64,000 nucleotides of DNA from Oikopleura dioica (GCA_907165135.1 OU015567.1:5337001-5401000), one strand, 5' to 3'; shown: positions 10,845 through 21,407, numbered from the stretch's first letter. Notes: a model not told the origin generated them from the sequence alone. Made by a program: numbers and translations.

Positions 10845-11153
10845 TCAAGGTTCCCTGAGGAATTTTCCGTAATAGTTGTTGTAGTAATGGTCAGCAACAT
10901 GTTTTTCAACACCAACAGATTGAGCAAGTCGATATGTTTCGTAGTATTTTCGGAGGAGATAGTGCTGTCTTCGTTTGTTGACCAGAAGTGCCGCGGGGTC
11001 CTGGACGGATCCGGGAAGAGCATGCATGCTGCGTTTTTGCTTCGTGTTCCCGTGGTAGGACAGGAATGCGTTGCGACGGAGATCGCTGTTTGAAGACGCG
11101 AAAATTTGCTGGAAGAGGAGAAAAAGTGCGAAAAGAAGCTGCTGGTTGAACAT
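10845..11153 (-). CDS. Small secreted Tyr-rich protein (102 aa)
   Basis: A single-exon ORF with a clear signal peptide (MFNQQLLFALFLLFQQIFASS) and a 75-80 residue mature region. It has dibasic sites (LRRN, KQKRS, NKRRQ) and a Tyr-rich C-terminal part with YYETYRLAQS and DHYYNNYYGKFLREP. There is no cysteine, so it is not a disulfide-rich peptide. The Tyr/basic tail recalls matrix-binding proteins such as matrix Gla protein only in composition. It may be a prohormone-like or extracellular-matrix peptide. It converges with the polycystin-like gene, whose stop lies 204 bp away. Confidence 0.55.
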   Translation of the reverse strand: MFNQQLLFALFLLFQQIFASSNSDLRRNAFLSYHGNTKQKRSMHALPGSVQDPAALLVNKRRQHYLLRKYYETYRLAQSVGVEKHVADHYYNNYYGKFLREP

Positions 11154-12010
11154 TTTGGTTTTCCTCCTTTTTTCTTCCTTTTTCTTTTTGATGAAAATTC
11201 GAGGCGTTTTCGTTTATTTATATGGATTTTTTTATGGAATGCGATGGCGCGCCAGAGCAGAAAAAGAGAGGAGGATTCTCATTTTTATTAGCGACATTCA
11301 AAAAAGTGAAAATAGAAAAATAGGAACGAGTGTCTTTTGCTACTCATCGTTTTCGTAGTCCGCTGGTGATTTTCGTTTTTGCTGTTCGTTGAAATTATGC
11401 GACCATTCAATCCAAAAAAATGCTGAAAGAATAGCAATTTTTTATAAAAAAAAATTCCGCATAAAAACAAGAATCGTTGTTAGACGTTCTAACTTAGAAC
11501 CATTTTTACCGTCATTCCAAAGGAAGTCTATGACTCATAGACTATGACATTTGAAGGGGGGAAGACTCAATGTCAAAACTTAAAGCTCTTCCGTTCAAAA
11601 GTACCAAGACATTAGTATGTTTTACTCATGCCTACCTAAAGCCGTAGCGGGAACCCACTTCCACCAGCTGTCGTTAAACCGCCTCAGCGCTCTAAAATCA
11701 AGATATTTTTCATTGGGAATGGTCCCAAATGCTCACCTAGGGATGTATTTGAAAGTCACGAACCTCTCTTTGAAGCAATCCAATGCTCCTTCTTGCCGTT
11801 CTAGCGTCGCATATCCCTTGATTCCCTGATTCGTAAACGCGCCTGAATCAAGTTAATCAGCATCAAGGGCCTCTAAACTTCTTTAAACCTGGCGCTAGAC
11901 CCTTAACCCGCCTTGAAAGGGTCAAAAATCTCTGCTGCGTAAAACTCCTCATTTTTAAATTTATTTCTCAAGAAAAATCAAAAATCAGTAAACTCGGGAA
12001 TCAGAAAAGA
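11154..12010. other. Intergenic region, nothing recognised
   Basis: Contains the presumed promoter of the secreted-protein gene (TATTTATATGGA near 11214, read from the other strand) and then about 700 bp with no supported gene. A 70-codon plus-strand ORF at 11617-11829 lacks splice signals and family likeness. Confidence 0.35.
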
Positions 12011-12940
12011 TCATTTCCGGCCGCCAAAGTACGATGGATCGCTAAAAATTGAGAATTTTGGGTCGCTGACGAAATCGCTGGCACCATCGATTACGCCAAA
12101 CAGTCGCTTTTTTCGAAGATTCATTTGTGGATTTTCTTCAATTTTGCCAAGCTAGATTTCGATTTATTGAGGGTGGGACTAAAGAAAACGTACTTGATAT
12201 TGCATTAGATCCTGCCATCCTCTTTTCGCCTGAAACATACCGAATCCGGATGATTTTGCCGCAGAGCCAGATATAAAAGCTAAAATAGAAGATAAAGATG
12301 ATGATCCCGGATCGGCTTTTTATTGAAATTATTGCAATAAATGGCAAGATATGATCTTACTGATTTTTTCTTGAAATGAATTTTTAGACCATCCATTTTG
12401 CCAATAAAAGATTCTTTTCAAAAAAACCTTTTTCGACAAAATTCTTCTTCCATAAATAACGTAGCGATACCCTTATTTTATCATGAATATAGCAAGCTTG
12501 CACTCTTAACTAGGTTCTTTGAATGCTAGAATTTATAACAATAAATTTTTTTATTCAAAATTTAAAAATAAATTGATAGCTTAAAATTCTAGCGTTCAAA
12601 GAACCTAGTTAAGGGTGTCAGCTTTCTTCATTCATGATAAAATAAGGGTATCACTATGGTATTTATGAAAGAAGAATTTGGTCGAAAAAGGCTGAATTTC
12701 TTAAAGTTATCGAATAATATCAAGATCCTGATAAAAATATGAAAGAGCAATTTGATGAAAAGAAGAATAAAGGTTAAATTTATCCTTTATATCGAAACTT
12801 ACCGATAGACAACAGCATAAACCGCATTTTACGAAGGCTGCGAACAACAAGTACCACAACAAAAATATAAAACTAAGAATTCGCAAACTGATTTTATTTT
12901 GCGGTCGCTTGCTCCGTATAAATAGTTGGAAAGGAGGCAA
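12011..12940 (-). CDS. Small membrane or secreted protein, three exons (104 aa)
   Basis: Exon 1 is 12940-12803, exon 2 is 12229-12194 (12 codons) and exon 3 is 12151-12011, all joined in phase 0; donors are GTAAGT and GTACGT, acceptors TTTCAG and ATCTAG. The N-terminus is basic, followed by ILSFIFLLWYLLFAAFVKCG, which could be a signal anchor. The rest is hydrophilic (AKRGWQDLMQYQ, then RKKRLFGVIDGASDFV) and ends SDPSYFGGRK. Intron 1 is 573 nt, unusual for this genome, because it contains a foldback element (12425-12692). Exon 2 is tiny, but its frame and both splice sites fit. Family unknown. Confidence 0.6.
12425..12692. repeat. Foldback element in the intron of the 12-kb small gene
   Basis: CTTTTTCGACAAAATTCTTC on the left pairs with its reverse complement around 12668-12692, and the inner arms AACTAGGTTCTTTGAA and TTCAAAGAACCTAGTT pair as well. 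Each arm is about 110-120 bp with a short AT-rich loop. The right inner arm runs into TTAAGGGTGTCA, linking it to the TTAAGGG family at 48 kb. Confidence 0.75.
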
Positions 12941-14039
12941 TTAATTATTTCTCGATGGTCCATCATGTGGCGCAATTCCGACATTTGACACATGTCAAAA
13001 TGAATTCATTTTTCATTACTTCTCATTTATTTATTTTTTTCTGCGCACACTGTCAAGGAAATAGAACTTCTGCTCGCTCAAATCATAAATTCAATTCTGG
13101 CAATGTTTTCTAAAAAAATCTTTATCAAGCTCCTTTCAAAGGAAAAACCATCCCTTCCTCGACTTTTTTTATAGAAAAAAGCTAACAAAGAGACCTTTTT
13201 GCCTTGATCAAATCTATTTTTAAAGATATAAAATAAGGAACGTCATCGGCGTTATCGATGTTATCTTGGGCTTTATATGGAAAAAAGTCTATTTTATGAC
13301 TTGTCATAATCAAATTGATAGATTGATTGATATGTTTATAAGATTATTTTTTCTAACATAAGAATAATGATCACCGACCAACCTTTCTTTCAATTAAAGA
13401 CGCTTTTCTTTTACATAAAACTCACATAACAAAAATCAGCATCTGTTGATCTACTTATAACCGTAATGTACCAATTACTACCCGGATAAAATCGACTAAA
13501 CGATACGATAAGCGTTCTTTCTTCCTAAAAAAATTCTTAAATCAAGCACGGAAAAATAACTGACTTAGGAGAAATCAAAGCGACTGTCAATAGAAATTAA
13601 CACTGTTTTACAGTAATTCGCAAGAAAACTCACTGTCAAGCAAGAACTTGGAAGAATTAACAATTATTTGCCAGTGAATAAATTCGCAACTGTTGTTCTG
13701 AATCTGTTGACGAAAAGTAATTAATAATAAATAAACTAATTTACTTTGGAATCTGTTCGATTCAAGCAATTTCTCGAAAAAAACGAAATAATTAGCATAA
13801 AAATGTACTTTCAAGCTCATTGATAATTCTTTGTCGTTTACGGAAAATAGACAATCATATCTTTTCAATGATCATCATTGTCAATGTCGGGCATATTTGA
13901 CCAAGAGTTCGAACAAATATGAACTGTGCGGTGAAGCTACCAAATATGGCGAGAACAGTCATCGACAAAAATACGTGATCTAGCCGGGAGCGATCAATAA
14001 TAAGATCTATCTTCAAAACTCCCCGTTTTCGAAGCCAAA
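12941..14039. other. AT-rich intergenic region, nothing recognised
   Basis: No supported gene. The 86-codon minus-strand ORF at 13608-13868 has no signal peptide, domain or splice context. The last 100 bases probably hold the promoter of the ORF at 14040 and the P450. Confidence 0.35.
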
Positions 14040-14213
14040 ATGGAGGCGTTGTTGGAATATTTTCCAGCCAAGAGAATCTCGATGGAAGAAATCCCGGATG
14101 CGACGAAAGAACAACTGAAGAAAATCTCGGAGTTTTTGAAGACCCGTTCGAGGGCGGAGATTCTTGCTATCAGCGCTATAGGAATGGCTCAAAAATTAAA
14201 GCTAATTGATTGA
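14040..14213 (+). CDS. 57-codon helical ORF just upstream of the P450
   Basis: An uninterrupted ATG ORF of 57 codons (MEALLEYFPAKRISMEEIP to LKLID) with a helical, charged composition and codon use like neighbouring genes. It ends 19 bp before the P450 ATG, a gap typical of operon neighbours in larvaceans, so it could be the first cistron of a dicistronic transcript. It could also be an upstream exon of the P450, although no GT donor suits that. Family unknown. Confidence 0.4.
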   Translation: MEALLEYFPAKRISMEEIPDATKEQLKKISEFLKTRSRAEILAISAIGMAQKLKLID

Positions 14214-14232
14214 TACCCTTATGTCTTGAACC

Positions 14233-15882
14233 ATGAAAGGACTGAGCGGTTTGGCTGGCTACTGCTGGGTTCAAAACAAATGGAAGTACTGGGAGCGCAA
14301 GGGAGTCCAAGGCCCAAGACCAACCTTTTCCGATATGGGAAACACCATTTCGATCTTCAACGATTTGGGCGAAGGGCTCTTCAAGGAGTTCCCGTCGCAA
14401 GACGTCCTCGGCATCTACTTCTTCGGCACCCGACCCTGTCTGATCGTCAAAGACCCGATGGTCTGGAAAGATGTTTGCATCAAGGGCTTTCAAAACTTCA
14501 CGACGCGAGGAAGGAGTGAAGCGAACTTTGCTTTTGGAAAGATGTCGGTGGATTGGATGACCGCTGCAGAAGGGGCGAAGTGGAAGAGGTTGAGGAACAC
14601 GATCGTTCCGTTCTTTTCCGGCGCGAGATTGAAAGAAACCTGCCTGGTTTTGCAAGATACTTACGAGCACTTCGAGCTCAATCACTTCCCAAAAACGCCA
14701 ACTATCGAGGTCGACGCCAAAGACTTTTCTGCTGGCTATACTCTTCGGGCAATCCTCGGTTCTGGCTATTCTTTGAACGCGAAAGAAAACGAAGAGCTCG
14801 TCGAGGAAGTCTACAAGCATTCTAACATTCTCTTCGCCACAGATTTCATCGGATCACTGAAGAGTCTCATCATCCCAAGATCGATCAGATTCAAATTGAA
14901 CATCACCAACTATCCTTCATCCACGGACAAGTTCTTCAGAGATGTCATTGCTCAGATTATGGAGCAGGGATCGAAGGGAGGAAGGACTAATCTCGTCTCG
15001 CTTATGGCGAATCATATCATTGATGAGTCGGAGGAACACACAGCCACCAAGGGATTCACCAAGGTAACTATCAAAAGAACTCCTTCAAAAGACATACCTT
15101 TCTAGGACGAAATCGTCGCCCAAGCCCTCCTCTTCCAGCTCGCCGGTCAAGATACGACCGCAACAGTCATGTCTTTCTTGCTCTTCGCCTTGGCCAGGAC
15201 TCCCAGCGTCCAGGAAGACATCTACAATCGAGTAAAAGACGCAGACATAAGTTACGAAGGGCTGAAAAAGATCAAATTCATCGACGCTTGCATCAAAGAA
15301 ACCCAGCGCTATTTCACCTTTTTGATGCTTATGCGCGAGGCCGACCACGATTGCGATGTGGCAGGAGTCAAGGTATGATTTCAAAAGCCAAAACGGTTGA
15401 AAAATGGTTGATTTTAGATCGCGAAAGGAGATCTTGTGATGTTCTTGCCCTACATGGTTCACAAAAACCCGGAGTACTACGAGGATCCAGAGGTTTTCAA
15501 CCCCCATAGATTTGATGGAAATGAATCAAATACTCTTCAAGGTAACTGAAGTTCAAAGGTTTTGCTACCTCTCTTAGGAAACCCCCTAAGCCCCTTATGC
15601 TAAGGGAAGTTCCCTCTTTTTAAACTCGAAATTAAGGGGACCCCTTTAATTCTCCATTTTTCAGATGATTACTGGTTCGGCTTCGGAATCGGCCCCCGCT
15701 CTTGTCCTGCTGTTCGGTGGGCCTTTGTTGCGATAAAAGTCTTCATCGCAAATGTCCTGAAAAACTACGAAATCCTTCCGGGAGAAAACACGCCCGGAAT
15801 CCACGAATTGAAAATGAAATTCGAAGGCGCTAATGTAAGAACAACTGTTCCCATGAAGATTCGCTTCAAGAAACGAAACTGA
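14233..15882 (+). CDS. Cytochrome P450 monooxygenase
   Basis: Exons 14233-15063, 15106-15372, 15418-15541 and 15665-15882 join in frame to 479 residues, a normal P450 size. Signatures: Pro-rich hinge KGVQGPRP after a short hydrophobic N-terminus; I-helix LAGQDTTATVMSF; K-helix ExxR as KETQRYF; PERF-like NPHRFDG; and the haem loop FGFGIGPRSCPAVRWA with the axial cysteine in RSC. The usual Gly two residues after that Cys is Ala here. It is a haem-thiolate, ER-anchored microsomal oxidase by family; the substrate is not predictable. The overall layout looks closest to the CYP3/CYP4 type, but the clan is not assigned. The N-terminal membrane anchor is short, so a further 5' exon is possible. Confidence 0.85.
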
Positions 15883-16172
15883 CATTCATGAATTTTTTAT
15901 CTCAAATAGATATTATTGAATAAATTTTATTAATAATTGTTATTGGTGAAAAACAAGGCACGGGAAGTGAAATTGAAGCAGGGATACTTTGAAATAAATA
16001 GAAGTCGTTTTTAGCAGGTTTGAGCGAAAATTAATGGAAAAAATACAGAAAAAGGGAAAAAGAATCATGAAAAAATCAATATTTTTGCATATTTTTGGTA
16101 TTTGGAAGAGTTTGATTGCCTTTGCAACGGTAGAAAGAGGAATTCAAAAGTAATGACAGAAACAAAAAAGCG

Positions 16173-18634
16173 CTAGAAATCGTCGAAAAAGACCTGATCT
16201 CCGTTTTGAAAGTGATCTTCTTCGCGATCTGACCCGTCTTCTTCGTCTTCTAGAGTCGATTTCGGGGATGATTGATTCGGAGTAGAGTCGATTGGATGAG
16301 AAGAGGAGGGAGCAGGCTCTGGCTCTGGAATGATGGACGAAGAACTCCTGTGGAGCTGGTCGGATGAGTCGAACTTTTTGCCAAGACGTTGGAGAGCGCC
16401 TGATAATTCAGCCTGAAATCATAATATGTGGAGTCCTTGGCGCAAATTTCAAGGGCTTACCTTTGCTTCAACGAGACGAAAATCAATATTCTGCATCGTT
16501 TTTCTTGAGTCCTCGAGTTTCTGCTCCAACTTGGACTTCAGTTCTGAAATAACTCATTCCAACATCAATAAATGGGAGCTGAATTCCTACCGAAATAGGA
16601 AGTAGCCTTTCGAATATTTCTGCGCTCAGCTTTTAGCAATTGAGCAGCAACTTCTTCCGCGAGTCGATAATTTTGAGCAGCTTCTTCGTGACGACACTGG
16701 ATTTTCGATTTTTCAGCGGAGGCCTGAAATTTTGATTAGAAATGAGTCTTGACTCAACGAAGGGGCTGCAACCAGGTCGAGAACCCGCCTGCGGCTTGGG
16801 GCAAAAAGACTCGAAAAGCCGCGTTTAGCTCGGCTCAATCCTTTCTGGAGCTCTAAGCCGCAAGCGGCTTCTCGATTTCAAAAATATACCGACCTCATTT
16901 TTCGTCACAAACTCAATTCTTCACTGAAAATACCTGGTTAGCTCGATCATTGGCCTCATTGAGCAGCTCCAGCCATTGCATGTTCGTCGGATCGCTCATC
17001 ATTTTCTCCTCCGAATTGGCGACGAGATCTCGCGAAGCCTTGAGAATCTGCTGCGCGCGAGTGTATTGATTGGCGAAATGCGAGGTCCGCCCTTTTGCGT
17101 TTTTGCTTTTTCGAAGAGCATCGAAGTACGGCCTTGCTTTTTGAACTGAATCGCCCAGGGCGCGTGCTTTTAGTCGAAGTTGATCGGCAAAGTCGGACAT
17201 GAGCGATCTATTGTATCTTCTCGCCTGGTCGGCTTCTTTCTCCAGTTCGGCAATCTTCCGCTGGCACCGCTGGACCCGGGACATATCGAATGTTGAAGAG
17301 CTTCCGGACAAACTCCAGTGAGAGCCGCCGATTTCCGAGTTGTTGCCAGAATCCGTGAAGATCGACAAATTATCACCCGCATTGGAGTCTGCATAATCCG
17401 TTTGCCTAGAAAAATTACAGTTAATTTCAAAGAAACCAGCTATAGAACAGACAATCAAAACCATTCTCTTTCAATATTTCATTCTATCAACAATAAAGAA
17501 GTACCACTCTTTGAATGTTCTCTATTTTTTGTTGTTTACGGCCACTTTCTTGTTAGCGGATATGTTCATTGAAATCGTGAAGCCGCATACAGTACTGCGG
17601 CATACTGCCTCGAGTTCATGAAATCCTAAAGCCGCGCATAGATCAGCTTTTTGATTCATTTCGCTCGAAGACAGAATTCGCTTTTCGATTTTAATGAACA
17701 TATCCGCTTTTTAGTGGCCAAAAACAGGACAAAGCGTAGAACATCCAAAGGGTGGTTCTCGTCCGTTATTTTGATAAAATAAATAGTTGAAAAAGAGTGG
17801 TTTTGATTGTTCGTGTTGGAGCTAAGAAAACAACTCCGAAAATAGGAAGTCGTCCAAGTTCTATTGCTAGAAAAATATTTTCCCAAAAGCATGTTTTCTT
17901 ACCCAAGAGCTTCAATTTCTTTCCTCAGCTCGTCCATCTGCAATGCGGGATTGTCGGTCGAAAACGCGAATCCCAGCGCGTTCTCAACTCCATTCCAGCT
18001 CGAGCTTCTTTTCTGATCATTTCCAGACGACTCGAGTTGACTTCGCAAATGGCGATTTTGGGCTTGAAGTTCTTCGTTTTCACGGCTCAGTTCTAAAAGT
18101 AACGCTTTTATCTTTTGATGTGCCAGAATGGCTTTTATAACGGGCTTTTATATAACCAGAATTTCAAAATTACTCTCGCTATTTTCTTTGATATAAAGAA
18201 AATGAGGAATACAAGATGTCACTGGCGTCATTTTAGGCTCATAAAATATATTTTCAAAGATATTTTTTGGGTTTCCCAATTATCTGAGCTCGGCAACCGA
18301 TGAAGAGAACCTGAGGCAGGTGCTTTTCTTGAGTTGTAAATAAATTATTTTTATATTATATAAATTAGATCTAATTCGAGTTCTATTAAACTATTTGTAA
18401 AGGAAAGTTTCGAGACTTATTTTGATATTTTTATGTTATAAAATAACTAGTCATAAAACTCATCCAAGCAAAGACAATTGTCTTTGAATCAAGAGCTTCT
18501 TGACAAGAAGTACCTTCGACATGCTCAGCCAGGGCCCTGTACAAATACTTCTGCACGTCGAGTTCATTCTCCTCCTCTTCCAGCAATTCTCCGATTCCAT
18601 CGACTCCAAAAAGCGGGTCTTCATTTTCTATCAT
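16173..18634 (-). CDS. SH3BP5: SH3BP5-like protein (Rab11 guanine-nucleotide exchange factor family)
   Basis: Six exons on the minus strand: 18634-18514, 18092-17903, 17405-16934, 16723-16591, 16543-16461 and 16412-16173; phases agree and sum to 412 residues, close to vertebrate SH3BP5 (about 455). The match is strongest in the long coiled-coil core: LGDSVQKARPYFDALRKSK parallels the family's LGTSVEKARPYYEAR, then MSDPTNMQWLELLNEAN, then a segment RRNIRKATSYFELKSKLEQ matching the KSRPYFELKAQ region. The N-terminal exon has an acidic LLEEEENELDVQKYLYRAL lead. SH3BP5 (REI-1 in worms) activates Rab11 on recycling membranes and binds SH3 domains. The C-terminus is Pro/Ser-rich and acidic. Introns 1 and 2 are long (421 and 497 nt); intron 2 carries a foldback. 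Confidence 0.85.
16750..16910. repeat. Small AAGCCGC / GCGGCTT hairpins in an SH3BP5 intron
   Basis: Intron 16724-16933 contains GCCTGCGGCTTGGGGC, AAAGCCGCGTTTAGCTCGGC and AAGCCGCAAGCGGCTTCTCG, all self-complementary around GCCGC/GCGGC. The same short hairpin occurs in at least eight other places in the window. Confidence 0.6.
17445..17817. repeat. Foldback element in SH3BP5 intron 2
   Basis: GAACAGACAATCAAAACCA at the left pairs with TGGTTTTGATTGTTCGTG at the right, and the arms continue inward (TAGCGGATATGTTCATT against AATGAACATATCCGC). The centre holds TACTGCGGCATACTGCC and a CGCGCATAG stretch. It fills most of a 497-nt intron and explains why that intron is ten times the usual size. Confidence 0.75.
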
Positions 18635-18873
18635 TCCTTCCGGCTACTTCGATCTCTTCTTTCTTCATTTACTTCTTTTCCGTTTTTCTCTTGAAGCAAC
18701 TTTCATCAATCAGGACGAAATTTTGAATCGGAAAAAGGAAAAGTAAAAAATCTTATTTTTCGCGTCGTTACGCGCCGCGCCCACGCGATTTTTCGCACCA
18801 GGAATGATTCACCCGCCGGAACCCAGCACTAGGAACCAAGCGCTTCCTACGTTTCTACCGTTTCTCATTTCTG

Positions 18874-19042
18874 AGTGACTTATTTCCACAAACAATAATA
18901 ACGAGTGGTCCTTCAGTAAACTAACAGTTGAAAATCGAAAAGGTGCCTGCGGCTTTTTTTGCTCGAAGCCGCAAGCGGCTTCTCGATTATCAACTGTTAG
19001 TTTACTGAAGGATCATTCGTTATTCTTGTGGGAATATGTCAC
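18874..19042. repeat. Foldback element with AAGCCGC hairpin at its centre
   Basis: GTGACTTATTTCCACAAACA on the left matches the reverse complement of the right end (TGTGGGAATATGTCAC), and CCTTCAGTAAACTAACAGTT pairs with AACTGTTAGTTTACTGAAGG. The loop contains GCGGCTTTTTTGCTCGAAGCCGC. Confidence 0.75.
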
Positions 19043-19098
19043 AAAGAAATGGCTTTTTCGGTATCATGCTTTAGCCTTCAAAGCATGAAAATAAAATA

Positions 19099-19288
19099 AA
19101 TCTTATTTATAGACCGTTTCATAAGACTATTTATACAATTGCTTTTGTACAAGCATTATAAAAATATAAATGAGCATCATAAATGTGACTACTCCAAAGG
19201 AATTTTTCCTTTAGATGCCTTTTATAGGAATGACGCTTATATAATTGGTTGTATAAATAGTCTTATGAAAGGGTCTATAAATAAGATG
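19099..19288. repeat. AT-rich foldback (MITE-like)
   Basis: AATCTTATTTATAGACC is the reverse complement of GGTCTATAAATAAGAT at the right end; CATAAGACTATTTATACAA pairs with TTGTATAAATAGTCTTATG. About 190 bp with no ORF. Confidence 0.75.
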
Positions 19289-19458
19289 ATATTAATAAGA
19301 TGTTACAGAAGGTAAGCAGTAACATAACCTTAAATAAGGATGAAGCCTTCAGAGCTTTATATAATTCAAAAATTAAGAGCATCATCGAAAAAAAAGAGTC
19401 GAAGAGGATTTTATTTTTAGAACATGTCATTTGTTGTCAGAGGGAAAGAAGAGTTTCT

Positions 19459-20706
19459 TCAGTTGTCGCTTCCAAATTCTCGGATTCCGTTGATGACCTG
19501 AGCTCCAAAGTCCTTCGCATCGGTCACAAATCGTTCCCAATCAATTTCTACAAGAACATCAAGATCGTTTCACGACAGAATTCCTCACCTTTGAGCCCTT
19601 CAGAAATCTTTCCGAGCAATTCTTGAGTCGTTCCGGCCACTCCATTCGCAAAAGTTGAGAGACATTCTCCGACCCACTTTTAACGGATTTGCAAAATATT
19701 TTTTTCTTTTTATTTTCAATTCAATATTATTTCAAATCCTCTCCTTCCGGAAGTCAGCGTCACTCATGCTCACTCGCATTCCTTCAGCGAGGAGCGCTAC
19801 ATCTGATTCTTGAGTCTAAAAAATGAAGATGATTTTTGAAGATTCGATTGCTCTAATTTCAAATCGAAAAGCTGCTTGCGGCTTAGAGTTAAAAAAAAAT
19901 TTAGCCGCGCGGGCGCGGCTTTTTCATTTTTCTCTTGACTCGAAAACCTGTGTTGAAATCCTGACTGACGGTCTCAATAAATGACCAAGCCTGAGTCAGG
20001 ATTTCAACACAGGTTTTTGAGTCAAAATAATAATGAAAAAGCCGCGCTTCGCGCGGCTCCAATCTTTCTTAAACTCGGAGCCGCAAGCGGCTTCTCAATT
20101 TTGCCTCGAATTTTCGAGTCTAGAAACATTTTTAAAGCTCTTACAACAAGGCATTTTCGCAAGATATTCTTCTCCGCTTCGCTGTCGATTCCATTTTCCT
20201 CATCGTCGGTGTTGAATTTCTGAGCATATTCGTCGATCTTTTCCAGGATCTTCTGGCAGCGGTCCATTTGTCTTTTCTCGACTTGGAAGAGCTCCTGGTT
20301 GTCGTACACTTCAAAGAGCTCCTCGTCATCGCAGGTTTCTTCGATGCATTCGCGCTCCAAGTTGCCGTCTTTGGTTTCTTCCCAGCTGTGCCAACTAAGG
20401 TAATAGAATCTTTTAATGAAAATCAAAATGCAACAAAATATGCTTTTTGCTCGGTCGATTTTTGAAAAATCTCAACAAATTATCTCATAGAAAGAAAATT
20501 TTTTCAAAAAAAATATTTACCAAAAAATAATACTTTTCTGGAGTTTTTTTTCAGAAATTAAAAAAAAACTTACACTAACCCTAACCCTTATTTTGACTCT
20601 ACCTGTTTGCTCTTCTAGTTCTACTCTTCAAAAAGCCCGTTGCTTCATCTTTCCCGATAAAAGCTCCTCTTGTGATTCCGAGAAAAATGAAAAGAGAAAG
20701 TTTCAT
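19459..20706 (-). CDS. Secreted Gla-domain (vitamin K-dependent) protein with a novel helical C-terminus
   Basis: Five minus-strand exons (20706-20603, 20394-20145, 19815-19774, 19676-19589, 19547-19459) sum to 190 residues. Signal peptide MKLSLFIFLGITRGA; propeptide with Phe, Ala and Leu spaced like a gamma-carboxylase recognition site; processing site RTRR; then a Gla domain starting ANSWHSWEETKDGNLEREC and continuing IEETCDDEELFEVYDNQEL, with the paired cysteines and Glu clusters of vertebrate Gla domains. Gla residues bind Ca2+ and phospholipid after vitamin-K-dependent carboxylation. After residue ~75 there is no EGF, kringle or protease domain; instead a charged helix, then LLAEGMRWVGECLSTFANG and a final FVTDAKDFGAQVINGI. 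That C-terminus is not recognised. Exons 3-5 were found from phase and frame; if exon 3 is read through, a shorter form ends at 19732. Confidence 0.8.
19937..20023. repeat. CCTGAGTCAGG foldback in an intron of the Gla gene
   Basis: GACTCGAAAACCTGTGTTG pairs with CAACACAGGTTTTTGAGTC; inner arms ATCCTGACTGA and GCCTGAGTCAGGAT. It lies in the 329-nt intron 19816-20144, next to an AAGCCGCGCTTCGCGCGGCT hairpin. Confidence 0.8.
20575..20588. repeat. Interstitial telomere-like repeat in intron 1 of the Gla gene
   Basis: CTAACCCTAACCCT, on the minus strand AGGGTTAGGGTTAG, lies 15-28 bases inside the donor of intron 1 of the Gla gene. Confidence 0.7.
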
Positions 20707-20879
20707 TTTGGATTTTTTTTATATTTTTCTTGGAAAATGCGTTGTTTTTACCCGGTTTTATGGGAAAGATCGTGTTGTTAATCAATATTTGCGATAAACA
20801 ACGGCATGGAGAATTTCATATTTACGCAGGGTGTTTTTTTGATTCTTTATTTTCTTTTGAATTTCATGGGCCTATATTA

Positions 20880-21300
20880 TCATTTCCAAAAAACGCGATA
20901 AAAAGTAGCACAACATCAAAGTACCGTAAAACCAATTTCCTGTCTATCTTTGCGAAAATTCCTGCCACACGATGAAGTAGAGTACTTTTACTTCCTGCTC
21001 ATCCTTTATAATCGACGGATCTCTTGATATTTTCATCAATAAATTCAAGACTCTTCAAGAGAAATTTAATAGTGAGAATTCCTGGATTAAAAATCGACCT
21101 TTTTTGTGATATGATCAAGTTTTTTTTTTAAACTGTTCGTACCACAAAGAGGTCGTTTTTTACTTCAAATAATCGACGATAAAAGAAAAACAGAAAAACA
21201 AGAGTCGAAAATTTGGGGCAAAAGTCGAACTTTATTCATAGCTTCGAGGATCTATTTTCACGGAGAAAATCCGAGTAATTGAATTCCCCCAATTCGCTAT
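20880..21300 (+). promoter_or_regulatory. Duplicated upstream region of the first tandem astacin
   Basis: Blocks here recur before the second tandem astacin (23250-23640): AGCACAACATCAAAGTACCG, AATTTCCTGTCTATCTTT, CACACGATGAAGTAGAGT, GTTCGTACCACAAAGAGG. Shared sequence over about 350 bp shows that the duplication included the promoter, so the two genes are probably co-regulated. Confidence 0.6.
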
Positions 21301-21353
21301 GCGGATCGAATCGTAAACTCGATCTTCACGTTGAAAGAAAATACGAATCGGCA

Positions 21354-21361
21354 CTATTTAA
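21354..21361 (+). promoter_or_regulatory. TATA-like box of the first tandem astacin
   Basis: CTATTTAA, preceded by AACTCGATCTTCACG and GAAAGAAAATAC; the same arrangement precedes the paralogue at 23683. It lies 54 bp before the ATG at 21408, which argues that translation starts there and not at the in-frame ATG at 21279. Confidence 0.55.
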
Positions 21362-21407
21362 GCCAAGAGAGGACCCCATCCGGGCTCAGACGGTGAAAAA
21401 AGATTTG

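Larger units (their letters stand above)
18635..19458. other. Intergenic region between two minus-strand genes, holding two foldbacks
   Basis: No coding sequence supported. The SH3BP5 promoter side is AT-rich with GC-rich ACGCGCCGCGCCCACGCG at about 18770-18787. Two palindromic elements occupy 18874-19288. Confidence 0.5.

Noticed and set aside
11617-11829. 70-codon plus-strand ORF
   Set aside because: No signal peptide, domain, splice sites or neighbouring exons in phase.
14176-14820. 214-codon minus-strand ORF
   Set aside because: Antisense of the P450 first exon, which is clearly coding on the plus strand.
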